Assembly: GCA_012513195.1 (NCBI GenBank)
Contig: JAAZCR010000187.1
Location: 1 to 7,919 of the forward strand
Reading direction: 5' to 3'
DNA: 7,919 bases
From: Bacilli bacterium
Lineage (GTDB): Bacteria; Bacillota_I; Bacilli_A; Haloplasmatales; Haloplasmataceae
Positions 1-6,284 of this stretch are shown here, piece by piece. Every line of letters begins with the position of its first letter. Positions within the stretch are counted from its first letter, which is position 1. The notes under the pieces are model-generated. The model ran no database searches, had not been told where the DNA came from, and was given only the letters and a program-made list of their open reading frames with translations. The position numbers were made by a program, and so were the translations under genes.

Positions 1-208
1 GATAATACTTTTCAATATCTAAGAAGTTATCTTTTAATTCTTCACTTACTTCTTCTGTTAATACTGGCAATCTAAGTTTCATACCTGGAATGATATACTC
101 AGGACTCGTTATATGACGATTTAATTTCATGATTTCTTCAACACTTATTTGATATTTCCGCGCAACATCATGAACGGTCTCATTAACTTGGACAACATGA
201 TACTTCAT
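1..208 (-). CDS. LysM-domain protein, SafA-like N-terminus (partial, 3' end off window)
   Basis: Only the first 69 residues are visible. Residues 2-47 form one LysM module, a peptidoglycan or chitin-binding fold: it opens MKYHVVQVNE, has the helix TVHDVARKYQIS and ends PEYIIPGMKLRLP. The following segment is acidic (TEEVSEELKD). A single LysM at the very N-terminus, starting MK-x-H-x-VQ and containing NPD/SPE-x-I-x-PGMK, is the arrangement of SafA, the spore coat morphogenetic protein that docks on the spore cortex. In Bacillus subtilis safA also lies downstream of obg, so the context agrees. Two in-frame ATGs exist, at 214 and 208; I prefer 208 because it gives the family-like start. The SD is an AAGGAAGG stretch at about 217-224. 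No terminator separates it from the upstream gene ending at 254, so partial co-transcription is possible. The LysM call is firm; SafA orthology is inferred because the rest of the protein is missing. Confidence -1.
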   Translation of the reverse strand, partial: MKYHVVQVNETVHDVARKYQISVEEIMKLNRHITSPEYIIPGMKLRLPVLTEEVSEELKDNFLDIEKYY

Positions 209-237
209 GATCATCCCTTCCTTCTTTTATCTAATTC

Positions 238-266
238 ATTATATGAAAATAGCCTAATTATGTTTA
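238..266 (-). promoter_or_regulatory. Candidate promoter of the LysM gene
   Basis: On the minus strand a perfect -10 TATAAT (243-238) is preceded, after a 17-base spacer, by TAAACA (266-261), which matches four of six -35 positions. The predicted transcript would start near 231, about 23 bases before the ATG at 208. The same -10 also reads CATATAAT, close to the sigma-E -10 consensus CATACAnT known from Bacillus, which would suit a safA homologue; I found no convincing sigma-E -35 at the right distance. The -35 lies inside the end of the upstream gene. Confidence -1.
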
Positions 267-1369
267 CCTAATTTAAGGATTTTCTTAAGAATTTCTGGTT
301 TAGTTAATAGTAAACTCTTATCAAGCGGCATAGATGCTTCAGAATTTTTAATCAATATCAAATATTGATAATAATCGGTAGTTACACCTTTATTTAGTTT
401 CTTAGATTGATGAAGGTCAATCAACTCTTGCGTAAAAGGAGAAATATCATAGTCTAATTTAACCATGATTAGAGATGTGTTAATGTTATCTAGATTAATC
501 ATATGGTAATTCTTAGTTAAGGTATTGATTCGAAAATATAATTTTTGGTTAATATATATGGTTTCAAGATACTCGCTATTTTGATAAAACAACATAATAT
601 TTAAAACTCTCTTTTGATACGGAGAATCTAGGTCATAGTTTAGATAATAGCCTAACGATTTATAATTATCGCTCGTTTCTTCTAAAAATCCATGGTTGGC
701 CCCAAATTGTAGAAAACAAGAATCAAAACCATATAATTCTTTTACAAATAAGATATTTTCATACATCCTTCTTTCTCTTAACGTAAAATCCCCTGTTATA
801 TAGAATTCATTCCTGACCTTTATATTCTCTTCAATAAAATGATCGATATCTTCTTCAGTATTTTTTCTATACTGATAGTAAAGTTGAACAGATTCCTCAG
901 AATGTTCAAGATCAATCCCAATCACTTGAATACGTTTCTCAATAGGAAAATACATATTATATTCATAAAGTTTCTTAAAGAAATTAACCTCATCTCTGGT
1001 ATAGAAAGTACTACCCCGATAAAAACTAAACACAGTTTCTAATAATTTTTCATCACCTGTATGTAGATATTCATTCAGTAAGTACCCACTTGTGTATGAT
1101 ACTTCTAACAATAATGTGTTTAAACCTTTCTTATGATGTAAATCCTTTAGTAACTCCCATTTAACATCATAATTTAAATTTACCCCATGCACTTCACTAA
1201 CAATAAATACATCATATTTTTCATAATCTTCATTATGAAAGACTAAATCCCTTGTACCATATAAATTTATATAATCAATTAGATAATTATATTGATCATT
1301 ACTTTTATATAATAACCGTAACAACCCAACAAAAATAACTAATATAATAATTTGTCCCTTTAAACCCAT
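254..1369 (-). CDS. Membrane-anchored EreA/ChaN/TIKI-superfamily-like protein
   Basis: No close family recognised by name. Counting from the alternative start at 1387, residues 10-27 form a hydrophobic signal anchor flanked by K and R/K, followed by a large soluble, probably extracytoplasmic, domain. That domain carries scattered motifs of the erythromycin esterase (EreA), ChaN and TIKI/TraB fold: VSEVHG (E65, H67), TLLLEV (E95), LNEYLHTGD, IQVIGIDLE (D159) and a late FGANHG (H232). In those families conserved Glu and His residues near these points bind metal or act in catalysis. Substrate unknown. Start: the ATG at 1369 (371 aa) has an excellent SD, GAAAGGAG, eight bases upstream, whereas the longer start at 1387 (377 aa) has none and is itself part of that SD region. 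The SD lies in the right arm of a perfect palindrome (1371-1415), so translation may be controlled by mRNA folding. Superfamily assignment is moderate; esterase activity is not claimed. Confidence -1.
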   Translation of the reverse strand: MGLKGQIIILVIFVGLLRLLYKSNDQYNYLIDYINLYGTRDLVFHNEDYEKYDVFIVSEVHGVNLNYDVKWELLKDLHHKKGLNTLLLEVSYTSGYLLNEYLHTGDEKLLETVFSFYRGSTFYTRDEVNFFKKLYEYNMYFPIEKRIQVIGIDLEHSEESVQLYYQYRKNTEEDIDHFIEENIKVRNEFYITGDFTLRERRMYENILFVKELYGFDSCFLQFGANHGFLEETSDNYKSLGYYLNYDLDSPYQKRVLNIMLFYQNSEYLETIYINQKLYFRINTLTKNYHMINLDNINTSLIMVKLDYDISPFTQELIDLHQSKKLNKGVTTDYYQYLILIKNSEASMPLDKSLLLTKPEILKKILKLGKHN

Positions 1370-1370
1370 A

Positions 1371-1415
1371 AATAAAACTCCTTTCATAATATCTTATTAT
1401 GAAAGGAGTTTTATT
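1371..1415 (-). repeat. Perfect 45-bp palindrome: terminator and SD-sequestering hairpin
   Basis: Two 21-base arms (1371-1391 and 1395-1415) are exact reverse complements around a 3-base loop (1392-1394). On the minus strand the 3' arm contains GAAAGGAG, the Shine-Dalgarno sequence of the gene starting at 1369, and the 5' arm contains its complement CTCCTTTC. The hairpin starts 10 bases after the stop of the aldo/keto reductase gene and is followed by T-rich TTTTATTT, so it can also act as that gene's terminator. RNA that reads through would carry a masked ribosome binding site. Confidence -1.
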
Positions 1416-1441
1416 ATACTGTAATTTAATCGACACTTTTT
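1413..1441 (-). promoter_or_regulatory. Candidate promoter overlapping the palindrome
   Basis: A perfect TATAAT (1418-1413) on the minus strand sits at the outer edge of the palindrome. Seventeen bases upstream is AAAAAG (1441-1436), a poor -35 box. If used, transcription would start near 1406, inside the left arm as read by RNA polymerase, so the mRNA would keep CTCCTTTC and could still fold over its own SD. Support rests mainly on the -10. Confidence -1.
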
Positions 1442-2304
1442 CCTAATCCTGCTAAGAAAACTTCAAACCACTCTTCCCTTGTTAGTTTGATATCTAAAGC
1501 TAAAATAGCATGTTTAACCCGCTCAATGTTTTTGGTCCCGATGATTGGGATAATCTTCGCTGGATGAGTTAATAAGAAAGCATAAACTATTGTATCGATA
1601 TTACTTATACCCCAATTTGCGGCAATCTCTTCAAGGGTCTGACAAATGTTAATCGCTTCTTCACTTGATGTATTAAACAACTTTCCCCCAGCTAATGGTG
1701 AACAGGCTAAAGGTGGTATTTCATATTCCTGGCACAAGTCAATCGTCCCATCAAAAAATGCCCGTAAATTTAATGGAGAAATTTCTAACATATTGGTAAC
1801 GAGGGAAAAACGCAAGTACTTTTTTAGGAGATTAAAACTTGATGTTTTAAAATAAGCAACGCCAAAATTAAGCACTTTGCCACTTTTATAGAGGATGTTA
1901 AAGGCCTCACTAACTTCTTCGGGGTCCATAAGTGGATCAGGACGATTAATTAGTAATAAATCTAAATAATCTGTACCTAGTTTTCTTAAGGTGTTATTAA
2001 CAGATGTGATGAGATAATCTTTACTAGTATCGCAATACTTCATTTTGTGTTCATTTATTCTAATACCGCATTTCGTAATGATTTGAATGTTTTGTCTTAA
2101 CTCAGGATGTAAACTCAAGACTTCCCCAAGTATCTCTTCACAACCATAAGTATCCGCTAAATCAAAACTAGTTACCCCTAAATCAATGAGATTTTCAAGA
2201 TGATTTAGTAATTCTACTTTCGAAAAATTCCAACTCGCAAGTCGCATTAATCCCTGAACGATTCGGGATAATTCTAAAGTTTCTGAAAGGCGAATCCTTT
2301 TCAA
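1426..2304 (-). CDS. Aldo/keto reductase, YdhF-like, with altered active site
   Basis: A 292-residue aldo/keto reductase of the COG4989/E. coli YdhF type, normally NADP-dependent (beta/alpha)8-barrel carbonyl reductases of unknown substrate. Family landmarks in order: N-terminal RIVQGLMRLASWN, FDLADTYG (D48, Y53), ITKCGI (K78), DYLDLLLINRPDPLMDPEEV, SGKVLNFGVAYF, TNMLEISPLN, PLAGGKLF, VYAFLLTHPAKIIPIIGT and a C-terminal LTREEWFEVFLAGLGK. Length and collinearity are full. Odd points: the catalytic-tetrad His is Asn (N120 where YdhF has HRPDP); the usual nicotinamide-contacting Ser-Asn after FGV is Ala-Tyr (150-151); and the Gln of NQxEISP is Met (172). The Asp, Tyr and Lys remain. Kv-beta subunits also carry Asn at the His position, so this does not by itself mean dead. 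Start is TTG at 2304, with AAGGTGAG upstream at suitable spacing; no ATG nearby fits. It appears to be a single-gene unit between two terminators. Confidence -1.
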   Translation of the reverse strand: MKRIRLSETLELSRIVQGLMRLASWNFSKVELLNHLENLIDLGVTSFDLADTYGCEEILGEVLSLHPELRQNIQIITKCGIRINEHKMKYCDTSKDYLITSVNNTLRKLGTDYLDLLLINRPDPLMDPEEVSEAFNILYKSGKVLNFGVAYFKTSSFNLLKKYLRFSLVTNMLEISPLNLRAFFDGTIDLCQEYEIPPLACSPLAGGKLFNTSSEEAINICQTLEEIAANWGISNIDTIVYAFLLTHPAKIIPIIGTKNIERVKHAILALDIKLTREEWFEVFLAGLGKSVD

Positions 2305-2365
2305 AATCTCACCTTCTATGTTTAAATTAAATAAATATAACTTAATAGTTGGCTTATTAACTCTA

Positions 2366-2394
2366 ATTATACAAAAAAACAGGACACTTGTCCT
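2366..2394 (-). promoter_or_regulatory. Candidate promoter of the aldo/keto reductase gene
   Basis: Perfect -10 TATAAT (2371-2366) with AGGACA (2394-2389) as -35 after a 17-base spacer, four of six matches to TTGACA. The -35 lies inside the obg terminator stem. It predicts a 5' UTR of about 55 bases before the TTG at 2304. Confidence -1.
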
Positions 2395-2402
2395 GTTTTT
2401 TT
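2373..2402 (-). terminator. Rho-independent terminator after obg
   Basis: The stem CAGGACA/TGTCCTG lies in a 30-base perfect inverted repeat: arms 2373-2386 and 2389-2402 around a two-base centre. On the minus strand the GC stem is followed by seven T residues. It lies 29 bases after the obg stop codon. Because the flanking A-run and T-run pair, it is symmetric and could stop transcription from either side. Confidence -1.
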
Positions 2403-2430
2403 ATGATTTTTCTTTAAATTTACGAATATT

Positions 2431-3717
2431 TTAGTCAAGGAACTCAAATTCATAATTTAATATTCTTACCGTATCCCCATCTTTAACGCCTTTTTCCCGT
2501 AGTGCTTGGTCTACACCATACTTACGTAAAGTTTTGGAGAAACGGCGTACTGATTCATGTTGATTGAAATTCGTCATTTTAAATAACCGTTCAATGAGTT
2601 CTCCTGTCACGCGATAAACACCATCGGGGTCTTGTTCAACAGTAAACTTAGGTTTATTATCATCATCGAGTTTTAGATATTGATTTTCAAAGAACTCATC
2701 TTCTTCATAAATAGAAACATATTCAGCTTTTTCTAAAGTATCCGCAATGGTATATAACATGGCGTTAAGGTTTTCTCGTGTTGCGGCAGAAATTGGTATT
2801 ACGGGATAATCTTCTTGCAGGCGTGCTTTAAATTTTTCTAAGTTTTCTTTCGCACCAGGTAAATCCATCTTATTCGCGACAATGATTTGGGGTCTTTTTA
2901 ATAAATTCATTTTATATGATTTTAACTCATTATTAATCTTCACATAATCTTCATAAGGGTCGCGTCCTTCACTCCCAGCAATATCAACAACATGAACGAT
3001 AACCCTCGTTCGTTCGATATGCTTAAGGAATTGGAAACCTAAACCAGCCCCTTGAGAAGCACCTTCGATTAAGCCTGGTAAATCGGCCATGACGAAACTT
3101 CGTCCATCAGGTACGGATACTACTCCTAGATTAGGATGCAAAGTTGTAAAGTGATAGGGAGCGATCTTTGGTCTTGCCGCACTTACAGCGGCAATAATTG
3201 TTGATTTACCAACACTTGGAAAACCAACTAAACCAACATCGGCTAATACTTTTAACACGAGTTTTACTTCTCGCTCTTCTCCAGGTTCACCTAGCTCACA
3301 ATAATCAGGCGCAACATTCCTACTTGTCGCAAATGCCGCATTACCTCTACCACCCCGACCACCTTTAGCGATTACTGCGTCTTGACCAACTTCCACTAAA
3401 TCCGCAATGATTAATCCTGTTTTTACATCATATACAGTAGTGCCTTGGGGAACTCTAATAATTAAATCAGGGGCATTTTTACCATGTTGAACTTTGGTGC
3501 CACCACGTTCCCCATTTTTGGCCCGGATATGTTTTTGATATTTAAAATCTAGCAAAGTGGACAGCCCTGGATCAACTTTGAAAATGATGCTGCCACCATT
3601 TCCACCATTACCACCGAAAGGACCACCGCGCTCTACTTTGAACTCACGGCGCCAGGCAACGATACCATCGCCACCATCTCCAGCTTTAACTTTGATGATT
3701 GCCTCGTCAATAAACAT
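2431..3717 (-). CDS. obg: GTPase Obg/CgtA
   Basis: Complete 428-residue Obg, the essential 50S-subunit-associated GTPase involved in ribosome maturation, stress signalling and, in Bacillus, sporulation entry. Three domains are visible. The Gly-rich Obg fold (about 1-158) has [16 protein letters not shown] and [12 protein letters not shown]. The G domain follows, with G1 GFPSVGKS (165-172), the switch-I threonines in YHFTTL (about 188-193), G3 DLPG (212-215), G4 NKMD (282-285) and G5 SAA (310-312). The Firmicutes-type C-terminal OCT domain (about 357-428) runs from [16 protein letters not shown] to [15 protein letters not shown]. The start ATG has SD GAGGTGAT three to four bases upstream. It follows rpmA as usual, but a terminator and a candidate promoter separate them and there is no spo0B between. 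Identification is secure. Confidence -1.
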   Translation of the reverse strand: MFIDEAIIKVKAGDGGDGIVAWRREFKVERGGPFGGNGGNGGSIIFKVDPGLSTLLDFKYQKHIRAKNGERGGTKVQHGKNAPDLIIRVPQGTTVYDVKTGLIIADLVEVGQDAVIAKGGRGGRGNAAFATSRNVAPDYCELGEPGEEREVKLVLKVLADVGLVGFPSVGKSTIIAAVSAARPKIAPYHFTTLHPNLGVVSVPDGRSFVMADLPGLIEGASQGAGLGFQFLKHIERTRVIVHVVDIAGSEGRDPYEDYVKINNELKSYKMNLLKRPQIIVANKMDLPGAKENLEKFKARLQEDYPVIPISAATRENLNAMLYTIADTLEKAEYVSIYEEDEFFENQYLKLDDDNKPKFTVEQDPDGVYRVTGELIERLFKMTNFNQHESVRRFSKTLRKYGVDQALREKGVKDGDTVRILNYEFEFLD

Positions 3718-3748
3718 TTTATCACCTCATCGGTAAACATCTAATAAT

Positions 3749-3776
3749 ATTATACACAAAAAAATAAACCCCTAAA
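3749..3776 (-). promoter_or_regulatory. Candidate obg promoter
   Basis: Perfect TATAAT (3754-3749). The best -35 is TTTAGG (3776-3771) with a 16-base spacer, only three of six matches, lying in the loop and stem of the rpmA terminator. It would start transcription near 3742, about 25 bases upstream of the obg ATG, allowing obg expression independent of the ribosomal protein genes. Confidence -1.
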
Positions 3777-3785
3777 GGGGTTTAT
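3758..3785 (-). terminator. Rho-independent terminator after rpmA
   Basis: On the minus strand, ATAAACCCC pairs with GGGGTTTAT (3785-3777 with 3772-3764) around a four-base loop. A seven-base T tract (3764-3758) follows or overlaps the last pair. It begins five bases after the rpmA stop codon. It is a compact, strong-looking terminator closing the rplU-prp-rpmA transcript. Confidence -1.
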
Positions 3786-3790
3786 AGTCA

Positions 3791-4075
3791 TTATTCAACT
3801 GGATAAACAGATACACGTTTACGATTTTTCGCAAATTGTTCGTATTTGACGACACCATCGATTAAAGCGAATAATGTATCGTCGCCACCACGACCAACAT
3901 TAAATCCTGGATGGATTTTCGTTCCACGTTGACGATATATGATTGAACCAGCTGTCGCAAATTCACCATCAGCTTTCTTTGCGCCTAAGCGTTTTGCGAT
4001 GGAATCACGACCGTTTTTGGTTGAGCCGACACCCTTCTTGGAAGCGAAATATTGTATATTAAGGATGAACTTCAT
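3791..4075 (-). CDS. rpmA: 50S ribosomal protein L27 with cleavable N-terminal extension
   Basis: A 94-residue bL27, whose N-terminal arm reaches towards the peptidyl transferase centre. The core [37 protein letters not shown] and [12 protein letters not shown] are all typical. The protein starts [10 protein letters not shown] before ASKKG. This is the Firmicutes-type extension that the protease Prp removes; by comparison with Staphylococcus aureus (LQFF/ASKK) the cut should fall after Phe10, leaving ASKKG aligned with the E. coli N-terminus. The protease gene lies directly upstream with 12 bases between. A near-perfect SD, AGGAGGTG, overlaps the prp stop codon. Identification is secure. Confidence -1.
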   Translation of the reverse strand: MKFILNIQYFASKKGVGSTKNGRDSIAKRLGAKKADGEFATAGSIIYRQRGTKIHPGFNVGRGGDDTLFALIDGVVKYEQFAKNRKRVSVYPVE

Positions 4076-4087
4076 AGGTTACACCTC

Positions 4088-4399
4088 CTATATGTAAGCT
4101 ATTTCAATATATTGAGGATATGATTGTTCGATCGTTTTCAGTTGAACAATCATTACTTGACATATTAATTGCGTTTCTTTATCTTCACTAATATTGGGAA
4201 TTTTAATTAAAGCATCTTTAAAAATAATTTGTTCTTCATCATAATTGGATAATTCCGCTAAGGCATTGCATGTGCCAAAAACGATACTAGAAATTCCCGC
4301 ACATACGATATCTTGATTATATGGTCCACTAAAGGCATGACCTTTTATCTCGATATCTTTAATTAAATCATTTTTCTTTCTTATAACTACTTTCGTCAT
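4088..4399 (-). CDS. prp: Ribosomal processing cysteine protease Prp
   Basis: A 103-residue Prp (YsxB family), the cysteine protease that removes the N-terminal extension of ribosomal protein L27 in Firmicutes and allied phyla. The signature is clear: GHAFSGPYNQDIVCAGIS contains the catalytic His21 and Cys33, followed by an Ala/Ser-rich helix with GTCNALAEL. Full length, no truncation. It lies between rplU and rpmA, as in Bacillus. The gap from the rplU stop to its ATG is three bases and no strong SD is visible (only ATAGGC), so translation is probably coupled to rplU, which would keep its level below that of the ribosomal proteins. The matching substrate motif is present in the L27 encoded next door. 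Confidence -1.
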   Translation of the reverse strand: MTKVVIRKKNDLIKDIEIKGHAFSGPYNQDIVCAGISSIVFGTCNALAELSNYDEEQIIFKDALIKIPNISEDKETQLICQVMIVQLKTIEQSYPQYIEIAYI

Positions 4400-4402
4400 A
4401 GC

Positions 4403-4711
4403 CTATGCATTAATTTTTTCGACTACTAGACGGGTATATGGTTGACGATGTCCTTGTTTTTTACGATAGTGTTTCTTGGGTTTGTACTTGAAAACGATGA
4501 TTTTCTTGCTTTTGCCTTGTTTTTCTACTCTGGCAGTCACAGTTGCACCGTTAACTAAAGGAGTACCAACTTTTGTTGTTTCTCCACCCACTAACAACAC
4601 TTCGTCAAAGACAACAACGTCACCTTCCTTAACAGGAAGTTTTTCTACCCAGATGGTTTGTCCTTCTTCGACACGTAGTTGTTTACCACCAGTTTTAATT
4701 ACAGCGTACAT
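4403..4711 (-). CDS. rplU: 50S ribosomal protein L21
   Basis: A 102-residue bL21, which binds 23S rRNA in the large subunit. Typical segments: [18 protein letters not shown] at the N-terminus, [11 protein letters not shown] in the middle, the basic loop [25 protein letters not shown], and the C-terminus [10 protein letters not shown]. Length is normal. It is first in the rplU-prp-rpmA transcript and has an excellent SD, AAGGAGGTG, five bases before ATG. A structured leader precedes it and a strong promoter lies just upstream, so expression is likely under ribosomal-protein feedback control. Identification is secure. Confidence -1.
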   Translation of the reverse strand: MYAVIKTGGKQLRVEEGQTIWVEKLPVKEGDVVVFDEVLLVGGETTKVGTPLVNGATVTARVEKQGKSKKIIVFKYKPKKHYRKKQGHRQPYTRLVVEKINA

Positions 4712-4734
4712 ATGTGCACCTCCTTCAAATGATA

Positions 4735-4813
4735 CTCAGACTCGCCATACAGGTAACAATTACTGTTTTTAAGACCTGTTCTGAGCGGTTGTAGTACACA
4801 CGGTGCCTACAAC
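4735..4813 (-). ncRNA. L21-leader-type structured 5' UTR of rplU
   Basis: The leader between the promoter and the rplU SD contains three complementary pairs: GTTGTAG/CTACAAC (4788-4794 with 4807-4813), then CTCAGA/TCTGAG (4735-4740 with 4780-4785), which encloses ACAGGT/ACCTGT (4749-4754 with 4774-4779). A 5' hairpin followed by a two-part hairpin directly before the SD, upstream of rplU in a Firmicute, matches the general description of the known L21 leader, thought to bind a ribosomal protein for autoregulation. I identified it by position and pairing, not by a covariance model, so family membership is probable rather than proven. Confidence -1.
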
Positions 4814-4819
4814 AAGAAA

Positions 4820-4848
4820 AGTATATCAAACAAATTGGTTTTCGTCAA
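4820..4848 (-). promoter_or_regulatory. Strong extended -10 promoter of rplU-prp-rpmA
   Basis: TTGACG (4848-4843), a 17-base spacer and TATACT (4825-4820), with the extended -10 element TGA (4828-4826) directly before it. This is the best sigma-A-type promoter in the window. Its -35 begins three bases after the spoIVFB stop codon. The expected start is near 4813, which coincides with the first base pair of the leader structure. Confidence -1.
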
Positions 4849-4851
4849 CAA

Positions 4852-5598
4852 TTATTTACTGATTAAAAGTCTTTTTAGTATTTCTTCTTCATCATAAAAA
4901 TAGTTACTTACATAAAACAAATGATAATACCCTTTGTAAAAACTGTTATAGATTTTTTGCTTGTTTAAAGAAGGTTTTATCACAATTTTATGAGGTAAGT
5001 TTTTATTGGAATGCAAGTATTTATACCATAAAAAGGTATAATACTCTATTTTTATATTCCCATAATTTTTAAGATTAATGCATATAAAACTCATTAATAT
5101 GATGATTAAACTCGTGGTCTTAATGCATATTATAATGATAATAACTCCCATAATAATAGATAATATATTTATAAGTTTTAAGACCAATTTATATGGCAAA
5201 ACATACTGTTTAATAGTCATGAGGATTTTTCCCCCATCTAAAGGAATGAGGGGCAAAAGATTCATTATTAAGACATAATGGGCACTAGCGATTAACACTT
5301 CATTAACATCTAACCATTTAAACACACCATACAACAATAAACTAAAACATGGTCCACCTAAGTAAATCAATAACTCTTTATAATTATGGTCATTTTGGCA
5401 TCCATCAATAGTAAAGATTCCTCCAAGTGGAGAAATCTCTAACAGGGTGATTTTCTTTTTTAAGAGTTTTATCATAAAAACATGTCCTATTTCATGAATA
5501 CATAAACAAAAATATAAAATAATGACTTGATACAATAATCCTGAAAACAAACATAAACAAAGATAAACTAAAGTGAGTAACTGAAATCTTATCTTCAT
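4852..5598 (-). CDS. spoIVFB: Stage IV sporulation protein FB, M50 intramembrane metalloprotease
   Basis: A 248-residue polytopic site-2-type protease. In spore formers SpoIVFB sits in the mother-cell membrane around the forespore and cleaves pro-sigma-K. The zinc motif HEIGH (H35, E36, H39) lies in the second membrane segment, and the third ligand is in NLLPLIPLDGG (D121). About six hydrophobic segments can be drawn: 7-24, 25-44, 75-92, 102-120, 136-158 and 160-175. The tail, about 70 residues, resembles part of the C-terminal CBS domain of Bacillus SpoIVFB (KIVIKPSLNKQKIYNSF, then HLFYVSNYF) but seems short for a whole one. Its ATG overlaps the spoIVFA stop as ATGA, so translation is coupled. 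SpoIVFB is the best fit because of the neighbour and synteny; other M50 proteins share the motifs. Confidence -1.
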   Translation of the reverse strand: MKIRFQLLTLVYLCLCLFSGLLYQVIILYFCLCIHEIGHVFMIKLLKKKITLLEISPLGGIFTIDGCQNDHNYKELLIYLGGPCFSLLLYGVFKWLDVNEVLIASAHYVLIMNLLPLIPLDGGKILMTIKQYVLPYKLVLKLINILSIIMGVIIIIICIKTTSLIIILMSFICINLKNYGNIKIEYYTFLWYKYLHSNKNLPHKIVIKPSLNKQKIYNSFYKGYYHLFYVSNYFYDEEEILKRLLISK

Positions 5599-6230
5599 TC
5601 TTCATTTATCACATCTATCACGTCAAGATAATCATTTTTATAATAAACAGCGAGATAATACTCACCATTGAATCGCTCATTTAAACGTCCTAATCCTAAA
5701 ATATCGCCTTTATTAACGATACTATACATTCCAACTTCAGTGTTCTCTAATAAACCATAATGAAATTCTCGTCCTAACTCATCTTGTATCACTAGTACTT
5801 TTCCTATCTCTTCATCCTCATAGATTCTAATCACGATACCATCTACTAAAGATAAAACTGGTTCCGCATAATCTGTTTCAATTAGCACACCATTAAGATA
5901 ATCTTTAGTGTTATCAAGATTTATCACAATAGAACCAACGAACTCGTCCCTTTTATAATTAGGTATAATACCAACGAGTGTATTATCAACAAAACGCTTC
6001 ACTTTCATAAAATTCATATTTTTCGATGCATAATCATAGATGAACCGTAAAGAGTCTTTATTACGACTTATAAGTAAACACAAAAGGACAATAATACTGA
6101 CAAGAATCTGATTAAAGAGTTTCATTATATAACTAAAATATTTATTCTTATCTTTATATTGATAATTACTATTAGAATAATACTGTTGTCTCTTTCGTTT
6201 CTTTAGAATTTTTTTTAATCTACGATTCAT
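5595..6230 (-). CDS. spoIVFA: Stage IV sporulation protein FA-like, inactive LytM/M23 domain
   Basis: A short, very basic N-terminus (RRLKKILKKRKRQQ), one membrane segment (about 36-55, counted from the TTG) and an outer domain with the M23/LytM beta fold: PVLSLVDGIVIRIY, GKVLVIQDELGREFHYGLL and GMYSIVNKGDILGLG. The metal ligands of active M23 peptidases (HxxxD and HxH) are missing, which is also true of SpoIVFA. In Bacillus, SpoIVFA holds SpoIVFB and its inhibitor BofA together and is itself cut by SpoIVB/CtpB from the forespore side. At 211 residues it is shorter than the Bacillus protein. I choose ATG at 6230 over the adjacent in-frame TTG at 6233 because the SD GGGGTGAT is then better spaced. 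Upstream lies a hairpin that could attenuate transcription. Confidence -1.
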   Translation of the reverse strand: MNRRLKKILKKRKRQQYYSNSNYQYKDKNKYFSYIMKLFNQILVSIIVLLCLLISRNKDSLRFIYDYASKNMNFMKVKRFVDNTLVGIIPNYKRDEFVGSIVINLDNTKDYLNGVLIETDYAEPVLSLVDGIVIRIYEDEEIGKVLVIQDELGREFHYGLLENTEVGMYSIVNKGDILGLGRLNERFNGEYYLAVYYKNDYLDVIDVINEE

Positions 6231-6252
6231 CAAATCACCCCTTGTCTACTAC

Positions 6253-6260
6253 ACTATATG
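6253..6260 (-). promoter_or_regulatory. Possible sigma-E-like -10 before spoIVFA
   Basis: CATATAGT on the minus strand matches the Bacillus sigma-E -10 consensus CATACAnT except at one position and would place the transcript start near 6246, about 16 bases before the spoIVFA ATG. TATAGT inside it also resembles a sigma-A -10. No clear -35 was found for either, so this is weak evidence. Confidence -1.
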
Positions 6261-6284
6261 AAAGATATCTTAATTTTATTAATA

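Noticed and set aside
839..1042. Plus-strand open frame of 67 codons
   Set aside because: It lies wholly inside the minus-strand EreA/ChaN-like gene, with no SD and no recognisable domain.
1370..1387. Longer start (ATG at 1387) for the membrane-anchored protein
   Set aside because: No SD upstream of it; the bases just after it are the SD for the ATG at 1369.
1646..1855. Plus-strand open frame of 69 codons
   Set aside because: It is antisense to the aldo/keto reductase, whose homology to YdhF is clear; no independent support.
4476..4772. Plus-strand open frame of 98 codons
   Set aside because: It is antisense to rplU and its leader, and its low-complexity Thr/Ser/Pro content mirrors the conserved L21 codons.
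5078..5278. Plus-strand open frame of 66 codons
   Set aside because: Hydrophobic composition is the antisense image of spoIVFB membrane segments.
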